A stretch of DNA of 58,519 nt, from NCBI GenBank assembly GCA_026196615.1, contig JAPHSW010000166.1:1-58519 (forward strand), given 5' to 3'. This document shows, piece by piece, positions 9,048 through 18,051 of the stretch. Every line of letters begins with the position of its first letter. The first letter of the stretch is position 1. Under the pieces are notes generated by a model that worked only from the letters and a program-made list of their open reading frames with translations, was not told the DNA's origin and ran no database searches. The DNA comes from Gammaproteobacteria bacterium (lineage in GTDB: Bacteria; Pseudomonadota; Gammaproteobacteria; GRL18). The translations under genes were made by a program, and so were the position numbers.

Positions 9048-9075
9048 TTGCAATTATTTTTTTTAACGATATTAT
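9048..9075 (+). promoter_or_regulatory. Candidate sigma-70 promoter of the MscS channel gene
   Basis: TTGCAA at 9048-9053 and TATTAT at 9070-9075 are separated by 16 bases, about 100 bases before the mscS-type start. Each element is close to consensus, but AT-rich sequence makes chance matches common. Confidence 0.35.
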
Positions 9076-9174
9076 ACAGTCACTTATAAATATAGGGTCG
9101 TATTTGGTAATTAGAGTTTTTTTACAAACTTTATATCCTGGCGACGAAGAAAAACAATTAACGGAGACAACTAT

Positions 9175-10068
9175 ATGCCTGAAGAAGCTGCGAGTACTGC
9201 AGAACCAATTGATGTTGCTGAAACAGTGACGGAGTTAATGGATCCTGAAAAATCTGCTGAACTATTGAATGCAGGGGTGGATTTACTCATACAATATGCA
9301 CCCAATGTCATATTTGCTATTTTGATTTTTTATGTTGGTAAAATAATTGCCAAATTGGTCAAAGGAATGGTAGTAAAAATGATGACAAAAGGGTCTGTTG
9401 ATCCTTTGATTGTTGGTTTTACCAGTAGTATTGTTTATATGGGTGTCTTAGTTTTTGTGGTTGTTGCTGCACTGGGACAACTGGGTATTCAAACGACTTC
9501 ATTTATTGCTATTTTGGGTGCTGCTGGTTTGGCTATTGGTTTGGCGTTACAGGGATCATTGGCCAACTTTGCAGCTGGTTTTTTGCTTATTATTTTCCGT
9601 CCTTTCAAAGAAGGAGATGTTATTGAAGCTGCTGGAGTGACAGGTAAAGTGGATGTGATCCAAATATTTACTACGACCTTAAAAACTCCGGATAATAAAA
9701 CCATTATTATTCCAAATGCGAGTCTGGGTAATGATAATATTATAAATTATTCAACTCAGGATAAGCGTCGTGTCGATTTAACAATTGGTGTTTCTTATGA
9801 TGCCGATCTGAAAGATGTTCGTAGTATTCTTTCTGATATTGTTGCTAAGGAAGAGAGAATTATTACTGAACCAGAGCCTCAGATAGTAGTAGGAGAGCTT
9901 GCAGATAATAGTGTGAACTTTTTTGTTCGCGTCTGGGTGAAATCAGAAGATTATTGGGATGTTTATTTTGCAGCTAATGAGACCGTTAAATTACGTCTTG
10001 ATGAAGCTGGAATCGGTATTCCATATCCACAACGCGATGTTCATGTTTATGAGCATAAAGCAGCTTAA
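9175..10068 (+). CDS. Small-conductance mechanosensitive channel, MscS family
   Basis: This 297-residue protein has the MscS layout. There are three membrane segments (about residues 40-60, 85-105 and 112-135). The third is the Gly/Ala-rich pore helix AILGAAGLAIGLALQGSLANFAAG. The cytoplasmic beta domain (FKEGDVIEAAGVTGKV, IFTTTLKTPDNKTIIIPNASLG) and a C-terminal alpha/beta domain follow. It opens under membrane tension and releases solutes on osmotic downshock. GGAGACAACTAT precedes the ATG. It stands alone and is followed by a palindromic repeat. Confidence 0.92.
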   Translation: MPEEAASTAEPIDVAETVTELMDPEKSAELLNAGVDLLIQYAPNVIFAILIFYVGKIIAKLVKGMVVKMMTKGSVDPLIVGFTSSIVYMGVLVFVVVAALGQLGIQTTSFIAILGAAGLAIGLALQGSLANFAAGFLLIIFRPFKEGDVIEAAGVTGKVDVIQIFTTTLKTPDNKTIIIPNASLGNDNIINYSTQDKRRVDLTIGVSYDADLKDVRSILSDIVAKEERIITEPEPQIVVGELADNSVNFFVRVWVKSEDYWDVYFAANETVKLRLDEAGIGIPYPQRDVHVYEHKAA

Positions 10069-10541
10069 TATTTTATAATTGAGTATCGTTTGTTTTGCCT
10101 CTGTGCAGCTATTTGAACTAAAAGTAGGTGTCTGAGGCGAGAACGAGAAGGCGCTTGAAACAGGGTGCTAAAAATGGAAGATACGATGGCCTGACCGTAT
10201 TCTGTTCCTCAGTATGGGTGTAAGAGCAAAAGCATCCGAACTTAGGCTATGGGCACTATTCTTATCTTTTGACCTTGCTCTACCTCTCCCAGCGAGAAAT
10301 ATGATGTCGTCAAGAAGGTGGAGATGTGTGGTTGGCTTTGCAGTGGTTTTTCGAGGCAGGACGCCGAGAATAAGCGCCCCATGGATGGGCTTGCAGCGTC
10401 CACAGCAAAGCCAACCACACCTCACCACCTTCTGAATTTAAACACCGTTTTCGAGCGACACCCTATTCTTTTTCTCTTGATTTTTCTTAAATCCAAATAG
10501 CTTAAACACTCAAATCTTATATAATTTAGAGCAATTTTTCT
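10069..10541. other. Intergenic region holding a palindromic repeat
   Basis: This 473-base gap lies between two convergent genes. Its right half holds the large inverted repeat at 10313-10433. The outer sequence also pairs loosely: cgcttgaaacagggtg near 10152 against the complement of the segment near 10445-10470. The whole could therefore be a MITE-like unit of about 320 bases. Open frames here on both strands are side effects of the palindrome and have no ribosome sites or recognisable families. Confidence 0.5.
10313..10433. repeat. Palindromic intergenic repeat with nested hairpin (copy 1)
   Basis: The left arm 10313-10346 and right arm 10400-10433 are complementary over 34 bases with about four mismatches. 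Inside lies a second dyad, GGACGC at 10359-10364 against GCGTCC at 10396-10401, around the core GCCCCATGGATGGGC. It is GC-richer than its surroundings. The CATGGATG-type core with GGACGC/GCGTCC flanks is like small palindromic repeats found in intergenic regions of many gammaproteobacteria. It sits between convergent genes and could also stop transcription from both sides. Confidence 0.65.
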
Positions 10542-10994
10542 CTATGACGGAGCTCTGGGAGCAACAGGTGGCATTTGTTGGGGAGGGGCTGTGCCTAACT
10601 GTTGCTTAACACGTTGGGCTTCTGCCGCTTCTACTGCTTTTAAATAGTCTTCTCTGTTCATCATTGAGGATGCTGCATCACGAAAACGCTCAGATTCACG
10701 CTCGCCTGATAGATACCCCATGTGAAACCAGATATAGGCCTGTTGGTAATCTTTCTTTGTGCCCAGGCCATATAAGTACATACTACCTAATCTACCATAA
10801 GCACGGGGTTCTCTTTCTTGAGCGGCAGCATAAAATTCATTAAAAGCGGTTTGGCGATCACCCCTTTTATTAGCTTCTTCACCAGCTATATATTCGGCTA
10901 AAACTATACTGGATGTCATGGAAAAAAGAGCAGAAATGAATCCTACTCGAATTGCTTTCAAATAATACTGTTTCAAAATAAATACTCGCTTCAA
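10542..10994 (-). CDS. Exported Sel1/TPR-repeat protein
   Basis: This roughly 150-residue protein has a signal peptide (FISALFSMTSSIVLA) and a short Sel1-like repeat region, with repeat units YGRLGSMYLYGLGTKKDYQQAYIWF near residues 70-93 and a following helix pair. The tail is Pro/Gln-rich (PPQQMPPVAPRAPS). Sel1 repeats mediate protein contacts. The longest frame begins with TTG; other near starts are possible, and only those keeping the signal peptide make sense. No partner gene is adjacent. Confidence 0.65.
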   Translation of the reverse strand: MKRVFILKQYYLKAIRVGFISALFSMTSSIVLAEYIAGEEANKRGDRQTAFNEFYAAAQEREPRAYGRLGSMYLYGLGTKKDYQQAYIWFHMGYLSGERESERFRDAASSMMNREDYLKAVEAAEAQRVKQQLGTAPPQQMPPVAPRAPS

Positions 10995-11311
10995 AAGGGA
11001 ATTTAGTTTATCTAAGTTTTAATGAATAGGCAATTTTATAAAACTGCTTTTTAATAGAAAATAAGCTTTTTATTATATAAGTGGCTGTTTATAAAGAATG
11101 ATTTCACATCATGAAAATGTTAATAAAACAGAAATTATAGGGTTATTACTCTTGACAATGATTATTAAAATACTTGAGAATAAATACACAATAATAATAA
11201 TTTTAATATCGACTGCTTACAAAACATTTGTTTTACAAAAAAGAAAAATATACTTTATAAATCAAGAATGAAACATAAGAATGGATTCTATTGTTTAGGG
11301 AGGCTACTCAA
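10995..11311. other. Intergenic region with a Fur-like sequence
   Basis: This AT-rich region lies between the divergent Sel1 and hemerythrin genes. The stretch 11154-11172 (gacaatgattattaaaata) matches about 13 of 19 bases of the Fur consensus and overlaps a TTGACA at 11152-11157. There is no good -10 at the expected spacing. Iron control of the hemerythrin gene is possible but unproven. Confidence 0.25.
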
Positions 11312-11749
11312 ATGGTATCTTTTAAGGAACTGAACGAACAAAATCATAATATTGCAGAGCGTACTAAAATTATTTTATATATGATCCAAGATCGTACAAT
11401 CTGTGACACTGATGTGACCTGTGATCTGTTTTTTGACCTAACGGACAAAATTAAGAAGCATATGGACATTGAAGAACGTGAATTATATAAAGACATGTTA
11501 ACTCATCATGATCACCACATTAAACAAACTGCAGAAAACTTTTTGTCTGGTTCTGCAGAAATTAAACGCGTTTTTAAACAATATATGAAGCGCTGGTGTC
11601 ATAACAAAAACTTACGTATAAAAAATCACTCTCAGTTTGTTCAAGAGACTGAGGAACTATTTGAATTAATTCAGATTCGTATGATTAATGAAGTCGAAAA
11701 GTTTTATCCAGTGGTACGTAGTGTTTATGGTGAGAAAATGGCAGCTTAA
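11312..11749 (+). CDS. Hemerythrin (HHE) domain protein
   Basis: This 145-residue four-helix protein has His/Glu residues in hemerythrin-like positions. They are NHNIAERTK in helix 1, KKHMDIEERELYKDM in helix 2, a cluster HHDHHIKQTAENF, and NHSQFVQETEELFELIQ. Hemerythrin-like proteins bind a di-iron centre and sense or store oxygen or NO, or protect against oxidants. The start is the ATG with AGGGAGG upstream; a TTG 21 bases earlier is less likely because it overlaps that ribosome site. It is monocistronic, and the next gene encodes a c-di-GMP response regulator. Confidence 0.75.
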   Translation: MVSFKELNEQNHNIAERTKIILYMIQDRTICDTDVTCDLFFDLTDKIKKHMDIEERELYKDMLTHHDHHIKQTAENFLSGSAEIKRVFKQYMKRWCHNKNLRIKNHSQFVQETEELFELIQIRMINEVEKFYPVVRSVYGEKMAA

Positions 11750-12014
11750 CTTAATTTAAGCTTTGATTTTTAGCTCCATTATTTAAAACACGGTATTAAA
11801 AGTATTTCGGTACACATGTTGATAGCTTAGAAATTATTTATTGCTCAATCATAGTGATATGATTTCTAAGTAATGTGTGAGCTGGGTATTTGTCTCTTTT
11901 TTCCTACATATACAGCACTTCTAAGTATTTCCCCTATATTAGCCTTGATAAGCAAGCAAGATACACTAAACTGATATTATCATCATTATTGAGTAATACA
12001 CCCCTATCTGTGCT

Positions 12015-14534
12015 ATGGAAATATTAATAGTTGATAATTCAAAATTATACTCTCAGATTCTTGAATCTAATATTGAGCCTGACGGTAATACAATTCATTA
12101 CTATAAATCACCCGTAGAAGCCTTAGAAACTGTTTCAAATATTAATTATGACTATATCTGTGTATCTCTTGCTCTGGAACAAATGGATGGTATTGAATTT
12201 ACCCGCCAAATCCGTTTATTAAATGATTATGCACATACTCCTGTTATTTTATTTGCGTCAAAAAAAGACGAGGGCATTATTGATAATGCGTTTAAGAGTG
12301 GTATTACAGACATTTTTTTTAAGGAAGATGATGTCCAGGAATTCATTGCCCATATAATTCGTTTTAGTCAGAGAAAAAAGAAAATAAATGCCAAGGTGCT
12401 CCTTGTTGAGGATTCGTTGTCACAACAACAAATGATGCAAAGTATTCTAGAAGATTATGGCTTGACAGTGACCTCTTTTGAAAATGGTAGTGATGCATTC
12501 GATGCATTTTTACAGACCGAATTTGATCTGGTTATTACGGATATCATTCTTGAAGGGCATGTTTCTGGAGTTAAACTGGTTAATATGATCCGTCGATTAA
12601 ATTCAGAAAAAGGTGATGTCCCAATTTTAGCCATGACTGCCTTTGATAATTTATCAAGACGGATTGATTTGTTCAGTCGAGGTATTAGTGATTATGTCCA
12701 GAAACCTATTGTTGAGGAAGAGTTTCTTTCCAGAGTAAATAACCTGATTAACAATCGTCGCTTACTCAAACTCTTAATGGAACAACGTAAAGCAGTTGAA
12801 TTAGCGTCTGATGAAGAATTAAGAGTAATGGCTTGTGCTTTTGAGAGTAGTGATGCCATCTTAATTTCTGATGCTTATGGTCATATTATTCGCACGAATC
12901 AATCATTTTTAAATATCAGTGGTTATGCTTCTGAAGAAGTCGTTAATAAAAATATTTGGTCTTTTGTTTTTATTCCAGAATATGAAAATTTTAAGCATTT
13001 AGATGAAAAAATAAAATCTATCAAACAGGATATTATCCAAAGTGGTAAAGCATGGGAAAGCAATGGAAGGAATAAGAGAAAAAATGGTGAGTTGTATGAT
13101 ATCAATTTAAAAATTGGTATTACGAGAAATTATGAGCAGGAAATACGTCATTATGTTGTGGTTTTTTCTGATTGTTCTGCACAAATAGAAGCAGAAGAGC
13201 AACTCATAAAAAAAGAGTACTATGACAGCTTAACTGGTTTGGCTAATCGAAAACGATTGATGAAAGATTTAGAAAGTGAATTTATTGCATTAGAGCCAAC
13301 CAATAAATTTGGTATTTTATTTTTTATTAATCTCGTGCGTTTTAAATCTGTCAATGAATCACTTGGTACTCATATTGGCGATCAATTATTGATTGAAGTC
13401 TCAAAGAGACTAAGTGAAGCTGTATGTGAACAGCAAGTTACTGTATCAAGAATTGGTGGTCAAAAATTTGTTATCTTAATGTCAAACATATCTTCTAAAG
13501 AAGATGAGCGAATTTCTAAAGCAGAATTTTTTGCAAATAAGATAAAAAAAACCGTTTGTAAAAACTATGTAATTGAAGAACATTCAATTCATTTAAGTAT
13601 TCATATTGGTATCAGTTTGTTTCCTTCTGGTCAAAATAGTATTCATGATGTTTTGAAACAGGCAGAATTAGCAAATTACTCTGCGGGCCTGGATCATAAA
13701 GATATTTTTTTCTTTACACAAAGTTTACAGGACAAAATTAATCAAACAGCATTTATCGAACAAAATCTTGAACATGCTCTGGATAAAAATGAATTAAGTC
13801 TTTATTTTCAACCTCAATATGATCATGAAAGCAAATTGATTGGTGCTGAAGCACTGTTGAGGTGGCGTCATGACAATTTTTCAATTCCACCTGATTTGTT
13901 TATCCCTGTTGCTGAAAAAACACTACAAATTAATAAAATTGGGCGGTGGGTTTTATTGAAGGCATTTGAAACAGTTAATGAGTGGCTATTATCCAAACAG
14001 ATTTCACCTTCATTTAAAATGGCGATCAATGTCAGCCCTGTCCAGTACTTAAACGATGATTTTGTGTTAGATATTGAAAACCTTTTTCAACAGTTTCCAG
14101 AAGCGTCAAATTTGATTCAATTTGAAATAACAGAGACTATTTTTGCAGAAAAAATTGATCAAGTTATTGTAAAAATGAAAAAACTAAAAACATTAGGTTT
14201 TGAAATCTCTATTGATGATTTTGGTACAGGATATTCTTCGTTAAGTTATTTGACAAAGTTGCCAATTAGTTTTTTAAAGATTGATAAATCATTTGTGCGT
14301 GATATCAATATTGATAAAAATAATGAAATGATTGTTGAAACTATTATTTCTATGGCACATCATATGGGTATGAAAGTGATTGCAGAGGGAGTTGAGACTC
14401 AGCGACAGTTCATTTTTTTGAGAAATAAAAATTGTGAGTTTTTTCAGGGGTATTTATTTTCAAAGCCATTGACAATTAAACAATTTGAAATACTTCTCAG
14501 ACAAAATCAAACGAATCTTTTAGTGAAAAGCTAA
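12015..14534 (+). CDS. Response regulator with REC-REC-PAS-GGDEF-EAL domains, probable c-di-GMP phosphodiesterase
   Basis: This is an 839-residue soluble protein. The first receiver (residues 1-120) is degenerate: the phosphoacceptor position in YDYICVSLALEQMDG is Ser51 instead of Asp. The second receiver (about 128-250) is intact, with VEDS, LVITDIILEG and QKP. A PAS domain follows (about 270-390: SSDAILISDAYGHIIRTNQS). The GGDEF motif reads GGQKF at residues 481-485, so cyclase activity is unlikely. The EAL domain is intact, with EAL at 612-614 and IDDFGTGYSSLSYLTKLP, so it should hydrolyse c-di-GMP. No clear ribosome site precedes the ATG. It lies 22 bases before a second response regulator in the same direction. 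Confidence 0.9.
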   Translation: MEILIVDNSKLYSQILESNIEPDGNTIHYYKSPVEALETVSNINYDYICVSLALEQMDGIEFTRQIRLLNDYAHTPVILFASKKDEGIIDNAFKSGITDIFFKEDDVQEFIAHIIRFSQRKKKINAKVLLVEDSLSQQQMMQSILEDYGLTVTSFENGSDAFDAFLQTEFDLVITDIILEGHVSGVKLVNMIRRLNSEKGDVPILAMTAFDNLSRRIDLFSRGISDYVQKPIVEEEFLSRVNNLINNRRLLKLLMEQRKAVELASDEELRVMACAFESSDAILISDAYGHIIRTNQSFLNISGYASEEVVNKNIWSFVFIPEYENFKHLDEKIKSIKQDIIQSGKAWESNGRNKRKNGELYDINLKIGITRNYEQEIRHYVVVFSDCSAQIEAEEQLIKKEYYDSLTGLANRKRLMKDLESEFIALEPTNKFGILFFINLVRFKSVNESLGTHIGDQLLIEVSKRLSEAVCEQQVTVSRIGGQKFVILMSNISSKEDERISKAEFFANKIKKTVCKNYVIEEHSIHLSIHIGISLFPSGQNSIHDVLKQAELANYSAGLDHKDIFFFTQSLQDKINQTAFIEQNLEHALDKNELSLYFQPQYDHESKLIGAEALLRWRHDNFSIPPDLFIPVAEKTLQINKIGRWVLLKAFETVNEWLLSKQISPSFKMAINVSPVQYLNDDFVLDIENLFQQFPEASNLIQFEITETIFAEKIDQVIVKMKKLKTLGFEISIDDFGTGYSSLSYLTKLPISFLKIDKSFVRDINIDKNNEMIVETIISMAHHMGMKVIAEGVETQRQFIFLRNKNCEFFQGYLFSKPLTIKQFEILLRQNQTNLLVKS

Positions 14535-14555
14535 GTGGTAAATTAGAAAAATAAT

Positions 14556-15416
14556 ATGAAAAAAATAAAAATATTGATTGTTGATGATGCTTCTTTTATG
14601 CGTGATATTGTACGAAAAGGGGTGCGCAGTCTTTATCCCACTTTTGTTACTAAGGAGGCAGCTGATGGTAGTCAGGCTAAATCACTTTTAAAGCAGGAAG
14701 ATTTTGATTTAATTCTCTGTGATTGGGAAATGCCTAAAATGACGGGAGAGGAACTATTAGGTTGGCTTCGAAATGAAAGCTCTAAACCTGAGACACCTTT
14801 TGTAATGATCACCAGTCGTGGTGATAAAGATCATGTCGTTAAAGCTCTAGAACTAAAAGCCAATAACTATATTGTTAAGCCATTTACTAATGAGAAGTTA
14901 ACGGATGTTATTACTAAACAGCTGAGTCAATCACTAGGCTTGAAAGCCAATGAATTGCGTAAACTGGGTGCGACTTCTTCTTCTGCTATGGCTCCAGGAA
15001 CGAATGATGCAATGAGTTTATTGACCGGTGGTGTGACTAAAAATAAAGCCTCAGAAACGGCTTCAAAGCCAAAAGAAGAGCCAGTAAAAGGAGTTCGCCC
15101 CAAAGAGCAAAGTATTGCTCAACTTCGTTGGAAAGACTTAAAGACCAAATGTTTGATTAAAGAACTGACCATGAATTCTGTCACTGCTGTGATACGCGGT
15201 GACAATGATATTCCCTCTATTATGGAAATGGTTGTATTTGATTTGGTGACCAATAGCGGGAAGGATGTCTCAAGAATTAATGGCTATACTTATCAATTAC
15301 AAGCCAGGGAAGCAAATGCTGAATCAGAATTTGTCAATATCACCATTCGCTTTATTGATGGTAATGATCCTGATAAGCAAGATCATTTATCACGGTATAT
15401 CAGTTCTATCTCTTAA
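14556..15416 (+). CDS. CheY-type response regulator with a C-terminal PilZ-like domain
   Basis: This is a 286-residue protein. Residues 1-125 are a canonical receiver: acidic pair in ILIVDDASFMRDI, phosphoacceptor in LILCDWEMPKMTGEELL, then MITSRG and Lys in NNYIVKPF. A Ser/Ala/Lys linker follows (about 130-185). The C-terminal 100 residues have beta-strand spacing and an end (FVNITIRFIDGN...LSRYISSI) like PilZ domains, but I do not see a clear RxxxR c-di-GMP motif. It could be a c-di-GMP receptor or a PilZ-derived partner domain. It is paired with the upstream GGDEF-EAL regulator, so the two probably act in one pathway. Confidence 0.75.
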   Translation: MKKIKILIVDDASFMRDIVRKGVRSLYPTFVTKEAADGSQAKSLLKQEDFDLILCDWEMPKMTGEELLGWLRNESSKPETPFVMITSRGDKDHVVKALELKANNYIVKPFTNEKLTDVITKQLSQSLGLKANELRKLGATSSSAMAPGTNDAMSLLTGGVTKNKASETASKPKEEPVKGVRPKEQSIAQLRWKDLKTKCLIKELTMNSVTAVIRGDNDIPSIMEMVVFDLVTNSGKDVSRINGYTYQLQAREANAESEFVNITIRFIDGNDPDKQDHLSRYISSIS

Positions 15417-15427
15417 GTGAGCAGTCT

Positions 15428-15826
15428 CTAATTTTTGTCCCCAAACCAGTCATAGCTGCAATCTAGATGTTTGCGTATTGTAATCAAACCTTCCAGACCA
15501 TCTTCAATGATAACTTGTGCAGGAGCACGGTTTTGAAATTTCTTACTGCTGCGAGTCATCCAAAATAGAGACATTCTGGGGTTAGTTGGATAACTGGTTG
15601 ATAAAGCATCAATAATCCCAAGAACATGGCGTAAGCGTTCATTAACTTCGGGGGTATCTGGAAATGGTTGTGAATTTCTGTATTGAGCAAGATGTCGCAC
15701 TTTTACATTTTCAGGCAAGGCCATAGTAGATAAAATATGTTCACCATCAAATTTCCACTCATCTAATGCATGCATGACTGCCTGAGTTATTTCTATGTTA
15801 TGATCGCCCTGAATTGAATTTTGCAT
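15428..15826 (-). CDS. MbcA/ParS/Xre-type antitoxin-like protein, orphan
   Basis: This is a 132-residue protein. The C-terminal half (PRMSLFWMTRSSKKFQN, then RAPAQVIIEDGLEGLITIRKHLD) resembles the toxin-binding domain of MbcA/ParS antitoxins (DUF2384 type), where a small residue pair WL..pn....g..P..ll..g precedes a final helix. No RES-domain or other toxin gene is adjacent, so it is an orphan or has a different role. The N-terminal half lacks a clear helix-turn-helix. The family call is by eye and moderate. Confidence 0.5.
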   Translation of the reverse strand: MQNSIQGDHNIEITQAVMHALDEWKFDGEHILSTMALPENVKVRHLAQYRNSQPFPDTPEVNERLRHVLGIIDALSTSYPTNPRMSLFWMTRSSKKFQNRAPAQVIIEDGLEGLITIRKHLDCSYDWFGDKN

Positions 15827-15975
15827 ATTTGTTTTAATATTTGTTAAAATATAATCCTTAGTAATTTACTTGGTTATTATTGTATCATTAGTAAAATAAT
15901 AATTCTAGGAGCTTGTTCTTTGATTATTAAACAAGCTTCTGGACACCTTAGTTAACGGTAGTGAGAGAGAAGTAT

Positions 15976-16374
15976 ATGTCTGAAAAAGTGGGTTTCATCC
16001 TAGATGGTGAGGAAGTTCTAACCTATGATCGTCTACAGAGTTTACCTGATAAGCAACGTGAATATTTAGATATGATTGATGAACAGATGGATGATGGCTT
16101 TGTGTTGAGTGACAAAAAAATTGAAAAGCCAAATTTACAACAAAAAACTCAATTTGTGGCTTTAAACTTAGTCTCTGCTTTATCAAAAAATGATGATAAT
16201 ACGGCAATTATGATGTTCACCTATTTGGTCAATCGTATGCCAGAGCTTAAGCAGGCTAAAGCAAAGACAAAAACATTGGATTCAGGGCAGCAAGTGGGCG
16301 TGGAATTTGTTTTTGATGAAGTGAAGGCAGAAGGTCAAAAAATTGAATTTCGTCCCAATCACAAAGTACATTAA
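15976..16374 (+). CDS. Hypothetical protein, cytosolic, 132 residues
   Basis: I do not recognise this protein. It begins MSEKVGFILDGEEVLTYD, has an acidic, Gln-rich first half and a helical middle (FVALNLVSALSKNDDNTAIMMFTYLVNRMPEL). It ends with a strand pair (VGVEFVFDEVKAEGQKIEF). No membrane segment or metal motif is seen. The ATG with GAGAGAAG upstream is preferred to a GTG five codons earlier. It starts a run of three unknown plus-strand genes (15976, 16450, 17300), each with its own spacing of 75-170 bases. Confidence 0.7.
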   Translation: MSEKVGFILDGEEVLTYDRLQSLPDKQREYLDMIDEQMDDGFVLSDKKIEKPNLQQKTQFVALNLVSALSKNDDNTAIMMFTYLVNRMPELKQAKAKTKTLDSGQQVGVEFVFDEVKAEGQKIEFRPNHKVH

Positions 16375-16449
16375 ACAGGTTGTAATCAACTTGAGTTGTT
16401 AAGTTTACCTGACTATTTTGAACGATTTTATTTAAGAGCTTGATATTTT

Positions 16450-17127
16450 ATGTCCCTGATTTTTTCATCCAACCCTGGTGCCAGAGAAAGACACCTTCAG
16501 CGTCAATATCATAATCCATTATTTGCTAGTGAACACCGTGACTTTGATGAGCAACGACTTTCAGGAGCTCGTTATATGGATGAAAAAGAACAGGATGAAT
16601 TCCTGAAAACATTTCATACATTGCTTGGTAAAGTGGCAGAGCTTAAGCCTAATGAAGGCAGTGAAGTGATGTTGGAACTGAAATCACAACTTGATCAAAG
16701 TTATGAACAATGTTGTGGTTTGATGGGGGATCATCGCAATGAACAAGAGGCTATTGTCAAATTACTTAAAGTCATAATGGATTCTATCTGGCAGGGGGCA
16801 GAAGGTGATTCTGAAGCAGAACAAAACCTCAAAGAAGAAGAATTGGCCAGGAATACTCACTTTCAGTTGTTACAGTTTCCATTAGTAGCAGATTTATTAC
16901 GGCCCCGTTCACCAATTGCTCAAGATCAATTAGTTCCTACATTGCTATCTGAATCAGACAATTCGATTAGAGCGGCATTTCAATTATTTGATAAAGAACA
17001 TCAGGAGCTGATTTGCCAACAGGCCGTTCAGCTTTTAGAGACAAAAGAACAGGAATCTCATCAGTTGACAGATGCCTGGAACAACCTTGAATTGATGCAA
17101 GAAATATTAGCGACGACTAATCACTAA
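16450..17127 (+). CDS. Hypothetical helical protein, 225 residues
   Basis: This protein belongs to no family I recognise. It starts MSLIFSSNPGARERHLQRQYHN and is almost entirely charged alpha-helix, with many Glu and Gln. A conserved-looking segment AGARYMDEKEQDEF near residue 40 would be worth using as a search seed. Cys-Cys occurs in SYEQCCGLMGDH. There is no signal peptide. It is the middle gene of the unknown trio and probably acts as a scaffold or regulatory protein, but nothing in the sequence proves this. Confidence 0.7.
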   Translation: MSLIFSSNPGARERHLQRQYHNPLFASEHRDFDEQRLSGARYMDEKEQDEFLKTFHTLLGKVAELKPNEGSEVMLELKSQLDQSYEQCCGLMGDHRNEQEAIVKLLKVIMDSIWQGAEGDSEAEQNLKEEELARNTHFQLLQFPLVADLLRPRSPIAQDQLVPTLLSESDNSIRAAFQLFDKEHQELICQQAVQLLETKEQESHQLTDAWNNLELMQEILATTNH

Positions 17128-17299
17128 GCACAGTCTTTTTTGGAATGTGAAACTTCTGCAACTTTGCATGAAATAAATTTTAAATTGACACGTATTAACA
17201 TTCTTGAATATAAACGATACCATCCCCAACTTTAATTTATATCGATTTTTGGGATTATCTATCTAATATCCCTTTTATTTTTTGAATCTGGGAGCTGAA

Positions 17300-18001
17300 A
17301 TGAGCCAGGAAAGCAATGTAAAACAAGACTTTATTGAAACATCTGATGCTAAGGAATCACGTGAATTTCTGGCTGAAAAAGTCGTTGAATTAACTGAAAA
17401 ACTAGAAAAATTACCCTCGGTTGTTCAACCAATGGAAAGAGCCAGAGTTTTATTGGATTTGGCTAATGCTGAATTAGGTATGACTCACATGAGTGATGTC
17501 TGGAATCATGCTAAAGCCGCTTTTGATATCTGTGTTGCCCATGAAGAATGGCAATTAGCAATAGAAGCCTGTGATATGTTGTATCAAACAGAACAACCAT
17601 CTTCTATCGTGGCTTTGGGACATGGTGTCTGGTTGTCTGTCACTTATCCTGTTGAACCTGAGTACACGATCAATATGCTCAACAATGTCATCACTGAAAC
17701 AACGGATGATGCCGATGGGGCGGCACTGGCGGCCATTACGGCTCATTTTATCGTTGATCAGCGTACAGAAGGCAAAAAACGAGATGATTTAAAAGTACTG
17801 ACATCAAATATGATTGCCAAAGTGGCTTTACGTCATAGTAAGGTCGAAACTCAAGTAGGACTGGATGTCTGGATGGATAAATTAGATTTGAGAGATCCAG
17901 ATGTTTTCTTACCACGCATGGGTATGGTAGTTGGTGCTATTGTTGGTGATGAGAACTGGTGGTTTAATCGAGATGAATTAAGAAGTAAATTACCGCAGTA
18001 A
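17300..18001 (+). CDS. Hypothetical helical-repeat protein, 233 residues
   Basis: This unknown protein starts at an ATG with GGGAGCTGA upstream; the TTG 18 bases earlier would include that site. Residues 40-130 contain paired helices with TPR-like spacing (RARVLLDLANAELGMTHMSDVWNHA and WQLAIEACDMLYQTE). A conserved-looking end with WWFNRDELRSKLPQ follows. It may be a helical adaptor. It is convergent with the ferredoxin-reductase fusion gene, with a palindromic repeat between them. Confidence 0.7.
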   Translation: MSQESNVKQDFIETSDAKESREFLAEKVVELTEKLEKLPSVVQPMERARVLLDLANAELGMTHMSDVWNHAKAAFDICVAHEEWQLAIEACDMLYQTEQPSSIVALGHGVWLSVTYPVEPEYTINMLNNVITETTDDADGAALAAITAHFIVDQRTEGKKRDDLKVLTSNMIAKVALRHSKVETQVGLDVWMDKLDLRDPDVFLPRMGMVVGAIVGDENWWFNRDELRSKLPQ

Positions 18002-18051
18002 AAAACTTAAAATTAGTGTTTGGAAGCGATGTTTATAAAGTCGTCGCTGAA

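Noticed and set aside
9038-9229. 63-codon plus-strand frame before the MscS gene
   Set aside because: It overlaps the promoter and start of the MscS gene and has no ribosome site.
10168-10500. Overlapping 60-86 codon frames on both strands
   Set aside because: They lie in the palindromic repeat, have no ribosome site and mirror each other because of the inverted repeat.
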